From contig CALNYT010000002.1 in assembly GCA_942490885.1 (NCBI GenBank), forward strand, positions 3,162,001 to 3,226,000: a DNA stretch of 64,000 nt. The letters run 5' to 3'. Positions 28,501 to 36,210 of the stretch are shown here, piece by piece. The stretch is from Oceanirhabdus sp942490885. GTDB lineage: Bacteria; Bacillota; Clostridia; Clostridiales; Clostridiaceae. The notes under the pieces were generated by a model, which was given only the letters and a program-made list of their open reading frames with translations, did not search any database and had not been told where the DNA came from. Both the position numbers and the translations under genes were made by a program. How positions within the stretch are numbered: position 1 is the stretch's first letter; every line of letters starts with the position of its first letter.

Positions 28501-29224
28501 CTACCATTTCCTTTTCCCTAACATTTATATCCATATTTAGAGTTATATTAATCTCTTCTGATCTCTTTAGTAGTTCTTCAATTATGTCATATTGCTGTGG
28601 AGTGAACCCACTAAATTCATCAATCCAAATTAGTGACTCATCAAATATATGGCAATTATCAAGCTTTTCTGCCATTAATTTTAGATCATCATCACTATCT
28701 ATATATCCCTCATGTAATCTACTATCAAACTTAGAAAAAATATTCTCTAAATCATTTATTTTATTATATAGAAGAGTGTTTTCACCTACTTTTATTTTTA
28801 TCTCATTTAATCCCTCAGGAGTTACATTGTATCTTTTAAATTCGGATATTATAGTTAAAAGCTTATCTACAAAACCACTATGCGCAGCCGCCTTTGAAAA
28901 AACTCTTAGTTCATCTTCTATTTCTTCTAAAACACTGTATAATATCATGCTTTTTCCGCACTTATCAATATGCTTTTTAACTATTCCACCACACTCTTTA
29001 AAAACCCAGTAAGCCATTCTCTTGAAAGTGAGTACATATACATCATTAAGTCCTACTCCCCCAATTGCTTCTATAACTTTCTTTTCACTTTGAAATGATA
29101 ATTGTTCTGGTACAAGCAATATGAGTTTTTGTTTCTTATTACCATTAACTCGTTTTTTTATTTCATCTATACAATAGGTACTTTTACCTTTACCTGCTCT
29201 CCCATATATAAACCGTAAACTCAT
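25553..29224 (-). CDS. addB: AddAB helicase-nuclease, subunit B
   Basis: I place the start at ATG 29224 (MSLRFIYGRAGKGKS), giving 1223 aa, because GGAGG lies 8 nt upstream; in-frame upstream starts have no such site. AddB holds an inactive-type helicase part with GRAGKGKSTYCIDEI and a C-terminal nuclease (RIIDYKSGNKSLKLSQVYYG). Four cysteines that hold an iron-sulfur cluster are visible: one in CPFSYFIRYG and three in CTYCDYSHVCAF. It lies directly upstream of addA. In AddAB it recognises the Chi sequence and degrades the 5' strand. Confidence 0.95.
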   Translation of the reverse strand: MSLRFIYGRAGKGKSTYCIDEIKKRVNGNKKQKLILLVPEQLSFQSEKKVIEAIGGVGLNDVYVLTFKRMAYWVFKECGGIVKKHIDKCGKSMILYSVLEEIEDELRVFSKAAAHSGFVDKLLTIISEFKRYNVTPEGLNEIKIKVGENTLLYNKINDLENIFSKFDSRLHEGYIDSDDDLKLMAEKLDNCHIFDESLIWIDEFSGFTPQQYDIIEELLKRSEEINITLNMDINVREKEMVEVLSPIILTEERIIKLCENNGVSLKEPIDLSKNKKIRFESPELQYLEENYFKYPFYPYQKEVKDISIFKGLNPYSEVENLSGEILKLVRETGARFNEIAVVSRKLDSYENIIKSIFSENNIPFFIDKKKEASSNPIVILLLSSMEIYNKKWNYESVFRFLKCGLLGWDQEGIDLLENYILMSGIKGKKKWNDDSIWYKKLIEVFNLKNEFNRHYDASIDGEGIEEIDEKRLIEILKEGQIPEKHLLELDLDQEDRDILGDLPMENKEDEKNFKEIVQRVNKLDNIRRLLIQHVTPFHDSIKGNKMCEDIAVGLFSFMDKLGLYDIISELILGFDNKGENELSSEYGHIWNVIIEVMDQMVEGFKGSKMTVDKFADILKMGLQQHKMGFIPNTLDQVMVSSIERIKSHETKYLFILGVNDGVFPSGDFEEGILSDFDRIALREEGVEVAKDTKSKAFEEQYLIYTTLSIPSKFLRVSYPVGDSEGKTLRASMIISRLKSIFPNIKEETNIINKRINEMIPSKIAAFNNLILSIRKGEAEGEIHEFWREVYKWFQQNNGYRKRIESLITFFDYENQVGNLTEDSVKNLYSKDNLFSVSKLEKYNECPFSYFIRYGLKAKDRKIFELSAPDLGSFMHTVIDRFSKEVENEKRQWNELEDSWCKDKISNIIEAGMEEPIGRIFKASPKYEYFGGRIKRVLNKSVWVVIQHMKRSEFLPYGYEMEFGGQDYSPIEIILDNGTKVKLIGKIDRVDRLIMDSEEYFRIIDYKSGNKSLKLSQVYYGLQLQLVTYLDAMLKREEIRESLPVFPAGIFYLKIDDPIIKTNGKIDIDKLQDEILKKLKMKGIVLKDSEIVTKMDNDIEGLSLIIPAGLKKDGSLREGTGTNMASLEEFELLREHVRIKLKETCSNILSGNIDIMPYKTSTGDTPCTYCDYSHVCAFDPLLKENNYRIINDIKDDVIWDILNKEEKRDREENTDKEIKWEEEK

Positions 29225-29457
29225 TTTAAATTCCTCCACTAAATTCATAGTTCTTTTTCCTCTATTATAACATTCCCAGTAAAAGTTCAAACATTATATT
29301 TTTCCCATAACCTAACTTTAAACCTTATCCATTCTCAATTCGCTTTTCTATTTTCTCCCCTTCATTTTTTACTCTTTAGAAATTGAACTGGCACAATTTT
29401 ACACAAACATCAAATACATTAATATATTCTAGATTACATGTGATAATTTCTTGAAGA

Positions 29458-29496
29458 ATAAAAAAGCTATAGAGAAATTTAATTCTCCATAGCTTT
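29458..29496 (-). terminator. Terminator of chemoreceptor gene
   Basis: On the minus strand AAAGCTATGGAGAA pairs with TTCTCTATAGCTTT (one mismatch), followed by TTTATT. Confidence 0.8.
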
Positions 29497-29503
29497 CATA
29501 ATT

Positions 29504-31237
29504 CTATTTTAATTTTAAATTATTAATTTTTCCTATTAATTCTGATGATATTCCATTCAAATCTTCAATTAATTCTTCTAATTTCTTTATATTATTAGTA
29601 TTGTTATCTATACTTGCAGCCATTTCCTCAGTTGATGCAGAATTTTCTTCTGATGCTTTTACAATATTATTAATTTCATTTGTTATTATCTCTGAACCAG
29701 CAGACATTTCTTCTGTTGCTGAAGATACCTCTTCAATTTCTCTTGATACTATACCTGTTGCTTCATAAATTTTAGAAAACTTTTCATCTAACTCACTTAC
29801 AAGTTCATATTCTTTTTCAGTTTTAATAGAAACTTCATTCATAGCATTCCCAGTTTCTTTAATTCCATTTTGTATTTCTTGTACCACTAAGAATATCTCT
29901 CCAACAGATTTATTAGATTCTTCCGCAAGCTTTCTAACTTCTTCAGCTACTACAGCAAAACCTCTTCCTTGTTCTCCTGCTCTTGCAGCCTCTATCGAAG
30001 CATTTAAAGCAAGTAAATTTGTCTGTGCTGATATTGCTGCAATTGTATCAGCTATCATATTTACCTCTTGTGATTTCACAGTAAGTTCCTTGAAAAGCTT
30101 ATGTGTATTTGTTACTACTTCTGTTATTGTTTTTGAATACTCTTTAAGTTCATCCATAGTCTTGTCACCTTGATCAGCTTCATCAAATGCTTTGTTACCT
30201 TCAACCGCTACTAATTGAGAGTTATTAGCTATCTGAAGAACTGCTCCATTAATTCCATTGAGTTTTTCAGATGCCTCTATAAGACTATTATTTTGAACTG
30301 ATATTCTTTTAGATATCCCCTTAACTGCTATATCCATTTCTATAAATTCATCTGATGCCATATGTGATATATCATGTAATGTAGCACATACTTCATCTAC
30401 TTTAATACATGTCTTATTTACCTTTAATAACATATCTTGAAGTGAATCTAGCATTCCATTTATATAATCTGCAAGAGTTCCCATTTCATCATTACTTTCA
30501 ATCTCTATTCTTTTAGTTAAATCCCCTTCTAAATTAGACATATCTTTCATCTTCTCTAAAATTATATCTATAGATGCTGTTTGACGTTTAGTAATTCTAT
30601 TCACTAATAATCTAATAACTGACAACGAAATTATCATGAATAATATACCAACACCTAATAAGATTAATTCAATTTTTATTATCATATCAAACTCTAAATC
30701 TACACCAATTATTAATTTCCCATTGCCTGTACTCAAAGGAACATAAACTCTCATACTTTGAGATATATTCCTTAAATTATTTGTATTCTTACTAACTACA
30801 ATTTCATCACCTTTAATAGCATCGTTAAAATATCTTTCATATTTATCTGGATTGTAGAGCTGTCCAATATTATTATTTTCAGGTCTATTGAAACAATATA
30901 CCCATTTGTTATTATCATTTTTTTCTAATATGTAAATCCCTTTTATAAATCCTTCAGTATCGTTTAATATCATATCTATGTTTTCATGAACTTTTTTCAT
31001 AATTTCTTTATTATCTTTAATAGATTGTCCTACATCCAATTGAACTTCTTTTAATTCATCGTTAATTCTGCTTACCATGGAGGGTATCACAATCTCAGTT
31101 ATTTTCTTAGTAATTGAGTGCATAGCACTATATATTCCCAATCCGGCTAAGAGAAATATAAATATCAATAATGCCATAATACTATTTGAAATCTTTTTTC
31201 TTAAAGTTGTTTTTTTTCTTTTAAATTGATTAAGCAC
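29504..31237 (-). CDS. Methyl-accepting chemotaxis protein
   Basis: The receptor is 577 aa if it starts at GTG 31237, which has AGGGAGTG 7 nt upstream; an ATG 30 nt further up is in frame but poorly placed. It has membrane helices near residues 20-42 and 190-210 around an extracytoplasmic sensor of about 145 residues, then HAMP and a long signalling hairpin whose tip is EEVRKLAEESNKS, preceded by ISAQTNLLALNASIEAARAG. No C-terminal CheR-tether pentapeptide is visible. The ligand is unknown. It stands alone, away from other chemotaxis genes. Confidence 0.92.
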   Translation of the reverse strand: MLNQFKRKKTTLRKKISNSIMALLIFIFLLAGLGIYSAMHSITKKITEIVIPSMVSRINDELKEVQLDVGQSIKDNKEIMKKVHENIDMILNDTEGFIKGIYILEKNDNNKWVYCFNRPENNNIGQLYNPDKYERYFNDAIKGDEIVVSKNTNNLRNISQSMRVYVPLSTGNGKLIIGVDLEFDMIIKIELILLGVGILFMIISLSVIRLLVNRITKRQTASIDIILEKMKDMSNLEGDLTKRIEIESNDEMGTLADYINGMLDSLQDMLLKVNKTCIKVDEVCATLHDISHMASDEFIEMDIAVKGISKRISVQNNSLIEASEKLNGINGAVLQIANNSQLVAVEGNKAFDEADQGDKTMDELKEYSKTITEVVTNTHKLFKELTVKSQEVNMIADTIAAISAQTNLLALNASIEAARAGEQGRGFAVVAEEVRKLAEESNKSVGEIFLVVQEIQNGIKETGNAMNEVSIKTEKEYELVSELDEKFSKIYEATGIVSREIEEVSSATEEMSAGSEIITNEINNIVKASEENSASTEEMAASIDNNTNNIKKLEELIEDLNGISSELIGKINNLKLK

Positions 31238-31267
31238 ATAATCACTCCCTACTTTAATTATAATCAT

Positions 31268-31611
31268 GTATCATGCATAATCATAATTTAACATATTCTT
31301 TGATTTTTTGTATCATATTTCAATAAAATATAACAAAATTTTAATAATTACAACATATTGCAGATTAATCTACTTTCTGTTAAATTCTGAAGTTACTCTA
31401 GCTTTATAATAAAATAATCAGCTTTTTTCGTTGTAGAGAATCCAGTACGAAAATTTATTTATACTTGTTCCAAAATCTCAGCGTATCAATGAGTTATGGA
31501 CACGTATAAATAAAAATTTGAGTTGGAATCTCTATAATTAAAATTGCAATTTGACTTTTCAGGTAATCAGTATTATAATTTCTGTATTAAATTACATATT
31601 AAGGGGATGAT
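31268..31611. other. Intergenic region containing a 105-bp imperfect inverted repeat
   Basis: The 344-bp gap between the divergent chemoreceptor and methyltransferase genes holds no gene. At 31432-31536 two arms of about 37 bp (TAGAGAATCCAGTACGAAAA and onward; partner ending GTTGGAATCTCTA) pair with few mismatches around a 26-nt centre. The rest is AT-rich promoter-like DNA with no site I can define. Confidence 0.55.
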
Positions 31612-31614
31612 ATT

Positions 31615-32466
31615 ATAAATAGTGGATATAGAAATGAACAGACTACAATTGATTATTACGATAGCGACTATCCATCACTTTATTTTTCAAAATATAAAGA
31701 AAACCTTGATAGTACCTTTCAATATCAAGGGATTAATAAGGATGTTGAAAAATACCTAAACATTCTAGATAATTTAAACATACCTAATAAAGAAGTATTA
31801 GAACTATGTTGTGGAACAGGTAGAATTGCCCTTCCTCTTGCACATTCAGGTTACAAAGTAACTGGGGTGGATATATTAGAAGGAATGCTTAATAAATTCA
31901 AAAATAATCTTAATGACAATTATCCAAATTTCAAAGACAATATTTTACTTATCAATCAAGATATCACTTCACTTTCACTGAATAAAAAGTTTCAAGTAGC
32001 TATTTTAGGCTTCAACGCTTTATTACAAATTTCTGATTTTAATAAACAACTTAAAGCATTAAAATCTGTTAATAATCACCTCGATGAAAATGGTATACTT
32101 TTACTAGATATTGTTAATCCTTTTATTCAAAATTTCAAAGGTGATAATACACCTAAGGCAATTTTCACTAGAAAAAATACAACTAACGGAAATACCTATA
32201 CTAGATTTTCTCTTACCTCCCCAATCAATGCTGAACAAGTACAAGTACTCTCTGGTTGGTATGATGAAATACTTCCTAATGGAAATGTAAAGCGCTCTCC
32301 TTATTCAATGAAGTGGAGACTAATTTTTAGATATGAGTTAGAGATGATGTTAAATAAAGCTGGGTTTGATGTATTAAGTATCACTAGCGGTTATAATGAC
32401 ACTCCACTTGTTCCTTATAGTCTAAATATGTTTGTGAAAGCTAAGAAAAGAAGTTCTATATATTAA
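31615..32466 (+). CDS. Class I SAM-dependent methyltransferase with non-standard start codon
   Basis: The frame 31603-32466 encodes a methyltransferase of about 283 aa. Motif I is VLELCCGTGRIALPLA, encoded at about 31795-31842, followed by GYKVTGVDI as motif II; the central and C-terminal parts are normal for the class. There is no ATG, GTG or TTG in frame before 31867, which is already past motif I. The ribosome binding site AAGGGGATG at 31601-31609 points to ATA at 31615 (8-nt spacer) or ATT at 31612 as the start. Either initiation occurs at a rare codon, or the start codon has mutated and the gene is silent. Nothing else in the frame is broken. The substrate is unknown. Confidence 0.7.
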   Translation: MNSGYRNEQTTIDYYDSDYPSLYFSKYKENLDSTFQYQGINKDVEKYLNILDNLNIPNKEVLELCCGTGRIALPLAHSGYKVTGVDILEGMLNKFKNNLNDNYPNFKDNILLINQDITSLSLNKKFQVAILGFNALLQISDFNKQLKALKSVNNHLDENGILLLDIVNPFIQNFKGDNTPKAIFTRKNTTNGNTYTRFSLTSPINAEQVQVLSGWYDEILPNGNVKRSPYSMKWRLIFRYELEMMLNKAGFDVLSITSGYNDTPLVPYSLNMFVKAKKRSSIY

Positions 32467-32587
32467 AATACTACTCACTGACTTTTAAAAATTTTCCGAA
32501 CTTTAGACCCATTACTACTAATATTGAAATTTTTCTTTCACTTTACTTTGTTAAGAAAATATTTAAGTTATTTTTGGTAATATTCCT

Positions 32588-32616
32588 TTGAAAGTTTGTA
32601 CTATATGAGGTATATT
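32588..32616 (+). promoter_or_regulatory. Candidate sigma-A promoter for ctfAB
   Basis: TTGAAA at 32588-32593 and TATATT at 32611-32616 are separated by 17 bp, 47 bp upstream of the ctfA start codon. Confidence 0.6.
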
Positions 32617-32662
32617 TATAATAGTAAGAAAATTTTAAATCTTAATATTAGGAGGCGGTATT

Positions 32663-33316
32663 ATGAAGAAGCTTGTTTCTATCGAAAAAGCTATTTCTCA
32701 TATTGAAGATGGAATGACGATAATGATTGGTGGTTTCCTTGCAGTCGGGACTCCTGAAAAGATAATTGATGCTCTTGTTGAAAAAGGTGTTAAGGATCTT
32801 ACAATTATAGCCAATGATACTTCATTCGTTGATAAAGGGTTAGGTAAATTAATAGCTAATAAGCAGGCTAAAAAAGTTATAGCTTCTCATATTGGTACAA
32901 ACAAAGAGACCGGAAGACAAATGACTGAAGGTGAAACTGAAGTTATCTTAGTTCCTCAAGGAACTTTAGCAGAACAAGTTAGAGCTGCTGGTGCTGGTCT
33001 AGGTGGATTCCTTACTCCTACTGGACTCGGAACAATAGTTGAAGAAGGAAAAGATAAAATCGTTATTGATGGGCAAACTTATCTTTTAGAAAAGCCGCTT
33101 AAAGCAGATGTAGCACTTATTCACGCTACTGTAGTAGATGAAAAAGGAAATTGTTATCACGCAAAAGCTACAAAAAACTTCAATCCTCTAATGGCTACTG
33201 CTGCTGACTTAGTTATAGTAGAAGCAGAAAAGGTTGTTCCTGTTGGAGCGTTAGATCCTGATATGGTCAATACTCCAAGCTTATTTGTTGATTACATAGT
33301 AGAGGGGGATAAATAG
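32663..33316 (+). CDS. ctfA: Acetoacetate/butyrate:CoA-transferase, subunit A
   Basis: The 217-aa protein is the alpha subunit of a 3-oxoacid CoA-transferase (SCOT type, AtoD/CtfA), which in clostridia moves CoA between acetoacetyl-CoA and acetate or butyrate. The family's glycine-rich segment GMTIMIGGFLAVGTPEKIIDAL is at the N-terminus (about residues 17-38) and GGFLTPTGLGTIVEEGK follows in the middle. It starts behind AGGAGG and is followed by ctfB after a one-base gap. No adc or adhE gene lies next to it in this window, so solvent formation cannot be inferred. Confidence 0.93.
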   Translation: MKKLVSIEKAISHIEDGMTIMIGGFLAVGTPEKIIDALVEKGVKDLTIIANDTSFVDKGLGKLIANKQAKKVIASHIGTNKETGRQMTEGETEVILVPQGTLAEQVRAAGAGLGGFLTPTGLGTIVEEGKDKIVIDGQTYLLEKPLKADVALIHATVVDEKGNCYHAKATKNFNPLMATAADLVIVEAEKVVPVGALDPDMVNTPSLFVDYIVEGDK

Positions 33317-33317
33317 T

Positions 33318-33977
33318 ATGGATAAAGGTCAAGTAAGAGAATTAATAGCTAAGAGAGTAGCAAAAGAATTTAATGATGGCGATGTTGTTAATCTTGGTAT
33401 AGGATTACCTACTCTTGTTGCTAATTATCTTCCAGATGATATTGATGTTCTTCTTCAATCTGAGAATGGTTTTGTAGGACTTGGTCCAGCACCAGAGCAA
33501 GGAAAAGAAGATAAAGATATAGCAAATGCAGGAGCACAACCTGTTACTATACTTCCTGGTGGAGCTTTCTTTAATAGTGCTGAATCATTTACAATAATTA
33601 GAGGTGGCCATGTTGACGCAACTGTTCTTGGAGCACTTCAGGTTGACGCAAAAGGAAATCTAGCAAACTGGATGATACCTGGGAAAATGGTTCCTGGTAT
33701 GGGTGGTGCTATGGACCTTGTTGTTGGAGCAAAAAAAGTTATTATAGCTATGGAACACACTCAAAAAGGAGCTCATAAGATACTAAAAGAGTGCACTCTT
33801 CCACTTACAGCAGCGAGTCAAGTTAACCTTATTATCACCGAGATGGCTGTTATTGAAGTTACAGAGAATGGACTTATTCTTAAAGAGATTGGTCCAGAAT
33901 CAACAATTGAAGATATTAAAGCAGCTACTGGCGCTGAGTTAATCGTTGCTGATGATGTAAAGAAAATGGAAGTATAA
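33318..33977 (+). CDS. ctfB: Acetoacetate/butyrate:CoA-transferase, subunit B
   Basis: The 219-aa beta subunit carries the catalytic glutamate in SENGFVGLGPAP (about residue 50), which forms the glutamyl-CoA thioester in this enzyme family. The glycine-rich segments LGIGLPTLVANYLPDD and GGHVDATVLGALQVD are as in AtoA/CtfB. It begins 2 nt after the ctfA stop codon behind AGAGGGG inside the end of ctfA, so the subunits are coupled. The transcript probably ends in a hairpin supplied by a repeat element directly downstream. Confidence 0.93.
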   Translation: MDKGQVRELIAKRVAKEFNDGDVVNLGIGLPTLVANYLPDDIDVLLQSENGFVGLGPAPEQGKEDKDIANAGAQPVTILPGGAFFNSAESFTIIRGGHVDATVLGALQVDAKGNLANWMIPGKMVPGMGGAMDLVVGAKKVIIAMEHTQKGAHKILKECTLPLTAASQVNLIITEMAVIEVTENGLILKEIGPESTIEDIKAATGAELIVADDVKKMEV

Positions 33978-33990
33978 AGCCCATTTAAGG

Positions 33991-34107
33991 AAATTGAGAA
34001 TGCTGGATGCTTCTGCCTTTGGGCAGAAGCTTTTATTCTATTGTTCTAAAGATATGAAGATGGTTACTCATTTTATCTTAAGATAAAATATTGTATTTTT
34101 AATTCAG
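33991..34107. mobile_element. MITE-like dispersed repeat, copy C (left part only)
   Basis: This copy matches the left half of copies A and B: GAGAATGCTGGATGCTTCTG, its hairpin partner GGGCAGAAGC, then GTTACTCATTTTATC and GATAAAATATTGTA. The right half is missing. It lies 13 nt after the ctfB stop codon. Confidence 0.65.
34009..34040 (+). terminator. ctfAB terminator within repeat copy C
   Basis: GCTTCTGCC, a 3-nt loop and GGGCAGAAGC are followed by TTTTATTC. The stem is better paired than in copies A and B. Confidence 0.7.
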
Positions 34108-34121
34108 GGTTTCTATAAACG

Positions 34122-34172
34122 AAAAGCTTGCACACTACATTAAATTATGGTGAGTGTACAAGCTTTTTTTAT
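34122..34172 (+). terminator. Second hairpin terminator downstream of ctfAB
   Basis: AAAAGCTTGCACACT pairs with AGTGTACAAGCTTTT (one G-U or mismatch), loop of 16 nt, followed by TTT and T-rich sequence. Confidence 0.65.
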
Positions 34173-34420
34173 TCTTTATGAAATTGTTTTTTATTGCTTA
34201 GCTCGTGAAACCCTTATAAAAGTCAGCAAATCCTTCTATATTTATTGCCCATATTCTTTTGGTATAAGGCTCTTAACTTTTCATTGTCTTTCTTATCAAT
34301 GTCTTTTTTTCTTATTAAAGTACCCATATTCATGTTTAAATTTGTTGTCGTCCATTTTAAACCTCGATTTATTCTGATATTCTTTACTTTCCGTTCTTTC
34401 TTCTTTATTATTTATATGTA
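34173..34420. other. Possible decayed coding sequence downstream of the SHOCT-like gene
   Basis: No intact gene is present. On the minus strand, short protein-like runs occur in different frames (MDDNKFKHEYGYFNKKKRH; DNEKLRALYQKNMGNKYRR; KDLLTFIRVSRAKQ), each stopped after 15-40 codons. This fits a frameshifted relic but may be chance in AT-rich DNA. Confidence 0.25.
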
Positions 34421-34732
34421 TTACATCTCTACTATCTTTTTCCTTATCTCATGGTATTTTTCGTCTGCAATTATATGCTCTGCTTTTAGTTCATCTAAAG
34501 TATATATATATTCATCTTTTTTGTTCTCCAAACTGTTAACTTTCTTTTTAAACATCATTTGTCTTACATCATTTCTTGAGATAATTCCAAGCTTGTACAA
34601 TTTATAAGAATATTTTATTGTATCATTAACATAGCCACTGTTCTCATTACAATACAATATTCTATTTAAAGTATTTATTCCCCTAAATAATAATATGCAT
34701 AATACTCCTAATCCTACTATTAACACAACCAT
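34421..34732 (-). CDS. Membrane-anchored protein with two SHOCT-like repeats (second of pair)
   Basis: The 103-aa protein has one N-terminal membrane helix (VVLIVGLGVLCILLF) and a cytosolic part with two short helical repeats that resemble SHOCT domains: YKLYKLGIISRNDVRQMMFK and LDELKAEHIIADEKYHEIRK. Each has the leucine-x-x-leucine, then turn, then acidic-residue pattern of SHOCT. A GGGGAGG ribosome binding site is present. It follows a paralogue of the same design 14 nt away. SHOCT modules are thought to mediate oligomerisation; function here is unknown. Confidence 0.65.
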   Translation of the reverse strand: MVVLIVGLGVLCILLFRGINTLNRILYCNENSGYVNDTIKYSYKLYKLGIISRNDVRQMMFKKKVNSLENKKDEYIYTLDELKAEHIIADEKYHEIRKKIVEM

Positions 34733-34746
34733 TGCTATACCTCCCC

Positions 34747-35091
34747 TTAAAGACTCTTCTCAAATTTTTTCTCAAGTTCTATAGATGCATTGAAATATTT
34801 ATTTTTGTCAATAATTTCTTCTTCCTTTAATTCCCTTAAATTTTCTTTTAGAGATATATAATTTGTCTTTAAATTGATTTCTTTATATTTATGTAATAAA
34901 TCTTCATATTCATTCTTATTCAGTATATTCATTTCTTTCATCTCGATTATGTTTACTACATTTTTGTCCTGATAGTTTCTGTCTAAAGTCATCTCTATTA
35001 ATTTGTTCAATTTAATTATCATTATAATCCCTAATAAAACTAGTATTGTCCCCTCAATACAAAGTATTATGTTTGTCAATGAAAAATTCAC
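34747..35091 (-). CDS. Membrane-anchored protein with two SHOCT-like repeats (first of pair)
   Basis: The 114-aa protein has an N-terminal membrane helix (IILCIEGTILVLLGIIMIIKL) and two SHOCT-like helical units: IIEMKEMNILNKNEYEDLLH and LRELKEEEIIDKNKYFNASI. It shares this layout with the next gene, although overall identity is low, which suggests an old tandem duplication. The two genes form a small operon and probably make a hetero-oligomer at the membrane. No enzyme motif is present. Confidence 0.65.
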   Translation of the reverse strand: MNFSLTNIILCIEGTILVLLGIIMIIKLNKLIEMTLDRNYQDKNVVNIIEMKEMNILNKNEYEDLLHKYKEINLKTNYISLKENLRELKEEEIIDKNKYFNASIELEKKFEKSL

Positions 35092-35231
35092 GCTACCACT
35101 CCTAGTTTATTATTTTTTATTCTATTAATATTGAATTTTTTGTTAAATATTCCTCCAATAACTTACCATATTTCCATTAATTATTCAATATGATTTTTAA
35201 ACTTAAAAACATACTGTACACCTAATAATAA

Positions 35232-35254
35232 CAAAAAGAGAGGTTAACCTCTCC
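35232..35254 (-). terminator. Terminator of nucleotidyltransferase gene
   Basis: On the minus strand GAGAGGTTAACCTCTC, a palindrome, is followed by TTTTTG. Confidence 0.75.
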
Positions 35255-35269
35255 TAAATATCTTAATTA

Positions 35270-36058
35270 CTATAAAAGCTCTACAAATCTACCAGTCTTT
35301 AAATCATCAACAGTTTCTTTAACCCACTTTATTGTTTCTTCATGTTTTACTGCTAACTCCTCACCATCTTTTATAAAGAACAAACCATGAAGCCTTTTAA
35401 CTACATCTTGTGGTAAATCATAATAAACATATCTCGTTCTAAAACTATATCTATATGGATTATATTTAATTCTTAAAACCTCAAGTAAAGGATTTAAAGA
35501 ATACCCTTGATAAAAGGCGATTGCTTCAATATAATTCTTTCTGTTTAGCTCCTTTTTCACAAGAAATTGATAAAGATTGAATACACTTTCTATCTGATCT
35601 ATTCTTGATATAAGCTTTTGTACAAAGTCTTCTTTGTTAAGAGGCTTAGGATTAGTCACATTTTTTTTATCAAAGTGCACAAAAACATCACCATGAATTT
35701 CTTTCTGTAAAAATTTATTATCACTACTGTGCTTTACAGCACAAATTTCTATTACTAAAAACTCATTAGTATCTTCTAATTTATAAACCTTCTGATATCC
35801 TCCTGGAGACATAGTTTGAGGACATTCAAAACTATGTTCAATTGGAGATAATTCTTGTAATGCTTTATCAGTAAATTTGAATATCTCCATCACCTTGTCA
35901 TCTTCTACATCTACCACCACATCAATATCCGACCACTTATCAACTCGTTTAAACGCTGAAGATCCACATTGCCACATTGCATAAACATAATCTAGAGGTT
36001 CTAATACCTCCACTATACTTCTTAAAATTTCTTCCCTTCTTAACCCTTTTGTTTCCAT
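35270..36058 (-). CDS. Nucleotidyltransferase-fold protein
   Basis: The 262-aa protein begins with a pol-beta-type nucleotidyltransferase core: WQCGSSAFKRVDKWSDIDVVVD contains the GS motif and the DxD pair (SDID) that binds metal (about residues 30-51). A third acidic residue may lie in LVIEICAVK. The C-terminal half is helical, as in kanamycin- or lincosamide-type nucleotidyltransferases and related proteins of unknown substrate. It stands alone with its own terminator. A GGGGAGG site precedes the ATG. The acceptor molecule cannot be predicted. Confidence 0.78.
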   Translation of the reverse strand: METKGLRREEILRSIVEVLEPLDYVYAMWQCGSSAFKRVDKWSDIDVVVDVEDDKVMEIFKFTDKALQELSPIEHSFECPQTMSPGGYQKVYKLEDTNEFLVIEICAVKHSSDNKFLQKEIHGDVFVHFDKKNVTNPKPLNKEDFVQKLISRIDQIESVFNLYQFLVKKELNRKNYIEAIAFYQGYSLNPLLEVLRIKYNPYRYSFRTRYVYYDLPQDVVKRLHGLFFIKDGEELAVKHEETIKWVKETVDDLKTGRFVELL

Positions 36059-36147
36059 TGTATCCCCTCCCCAAAAAATTTAATTACTCAATTCAATTAT
36101 ACTCGATTAATTACATAATATCTATTTTAAAGATATATTTTCCACGC

Positions 36148-36170
36148 AAAAAAAGCACGGTTCACCGTGC
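36148..36170 (-). terminator. Terminator of the glp operon
   Basis: GCACGGTGAACCGTGC followed by seven T residues on the minus strand, about 40 nt after the DUF1667 stop codon. Confidence 0.85.
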
Positions 36171-36210
36171 ACTAAAAGCAATTCTCAATTCGCCTTTATA
36201 TTTATTCCTC

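Noticed and set aside
28401..29012. Open frame of 203 codons antisense to addB
   Set aside because: addB is an intact, well-matched gene on the other strand; the antisense frame is serine- and leucine-rich, as expected from the complement of a charged coding sequence, and has no ribosome binding site.
34245..34607. Hydrophobic open frame of 120 codons on the plus strand
   Set aside because: It is antisense to the SHOCT-like gene and Phe/Leu/Ser-rich, the usual complement of lysine-rich coding DNA; no ribosome binding site.
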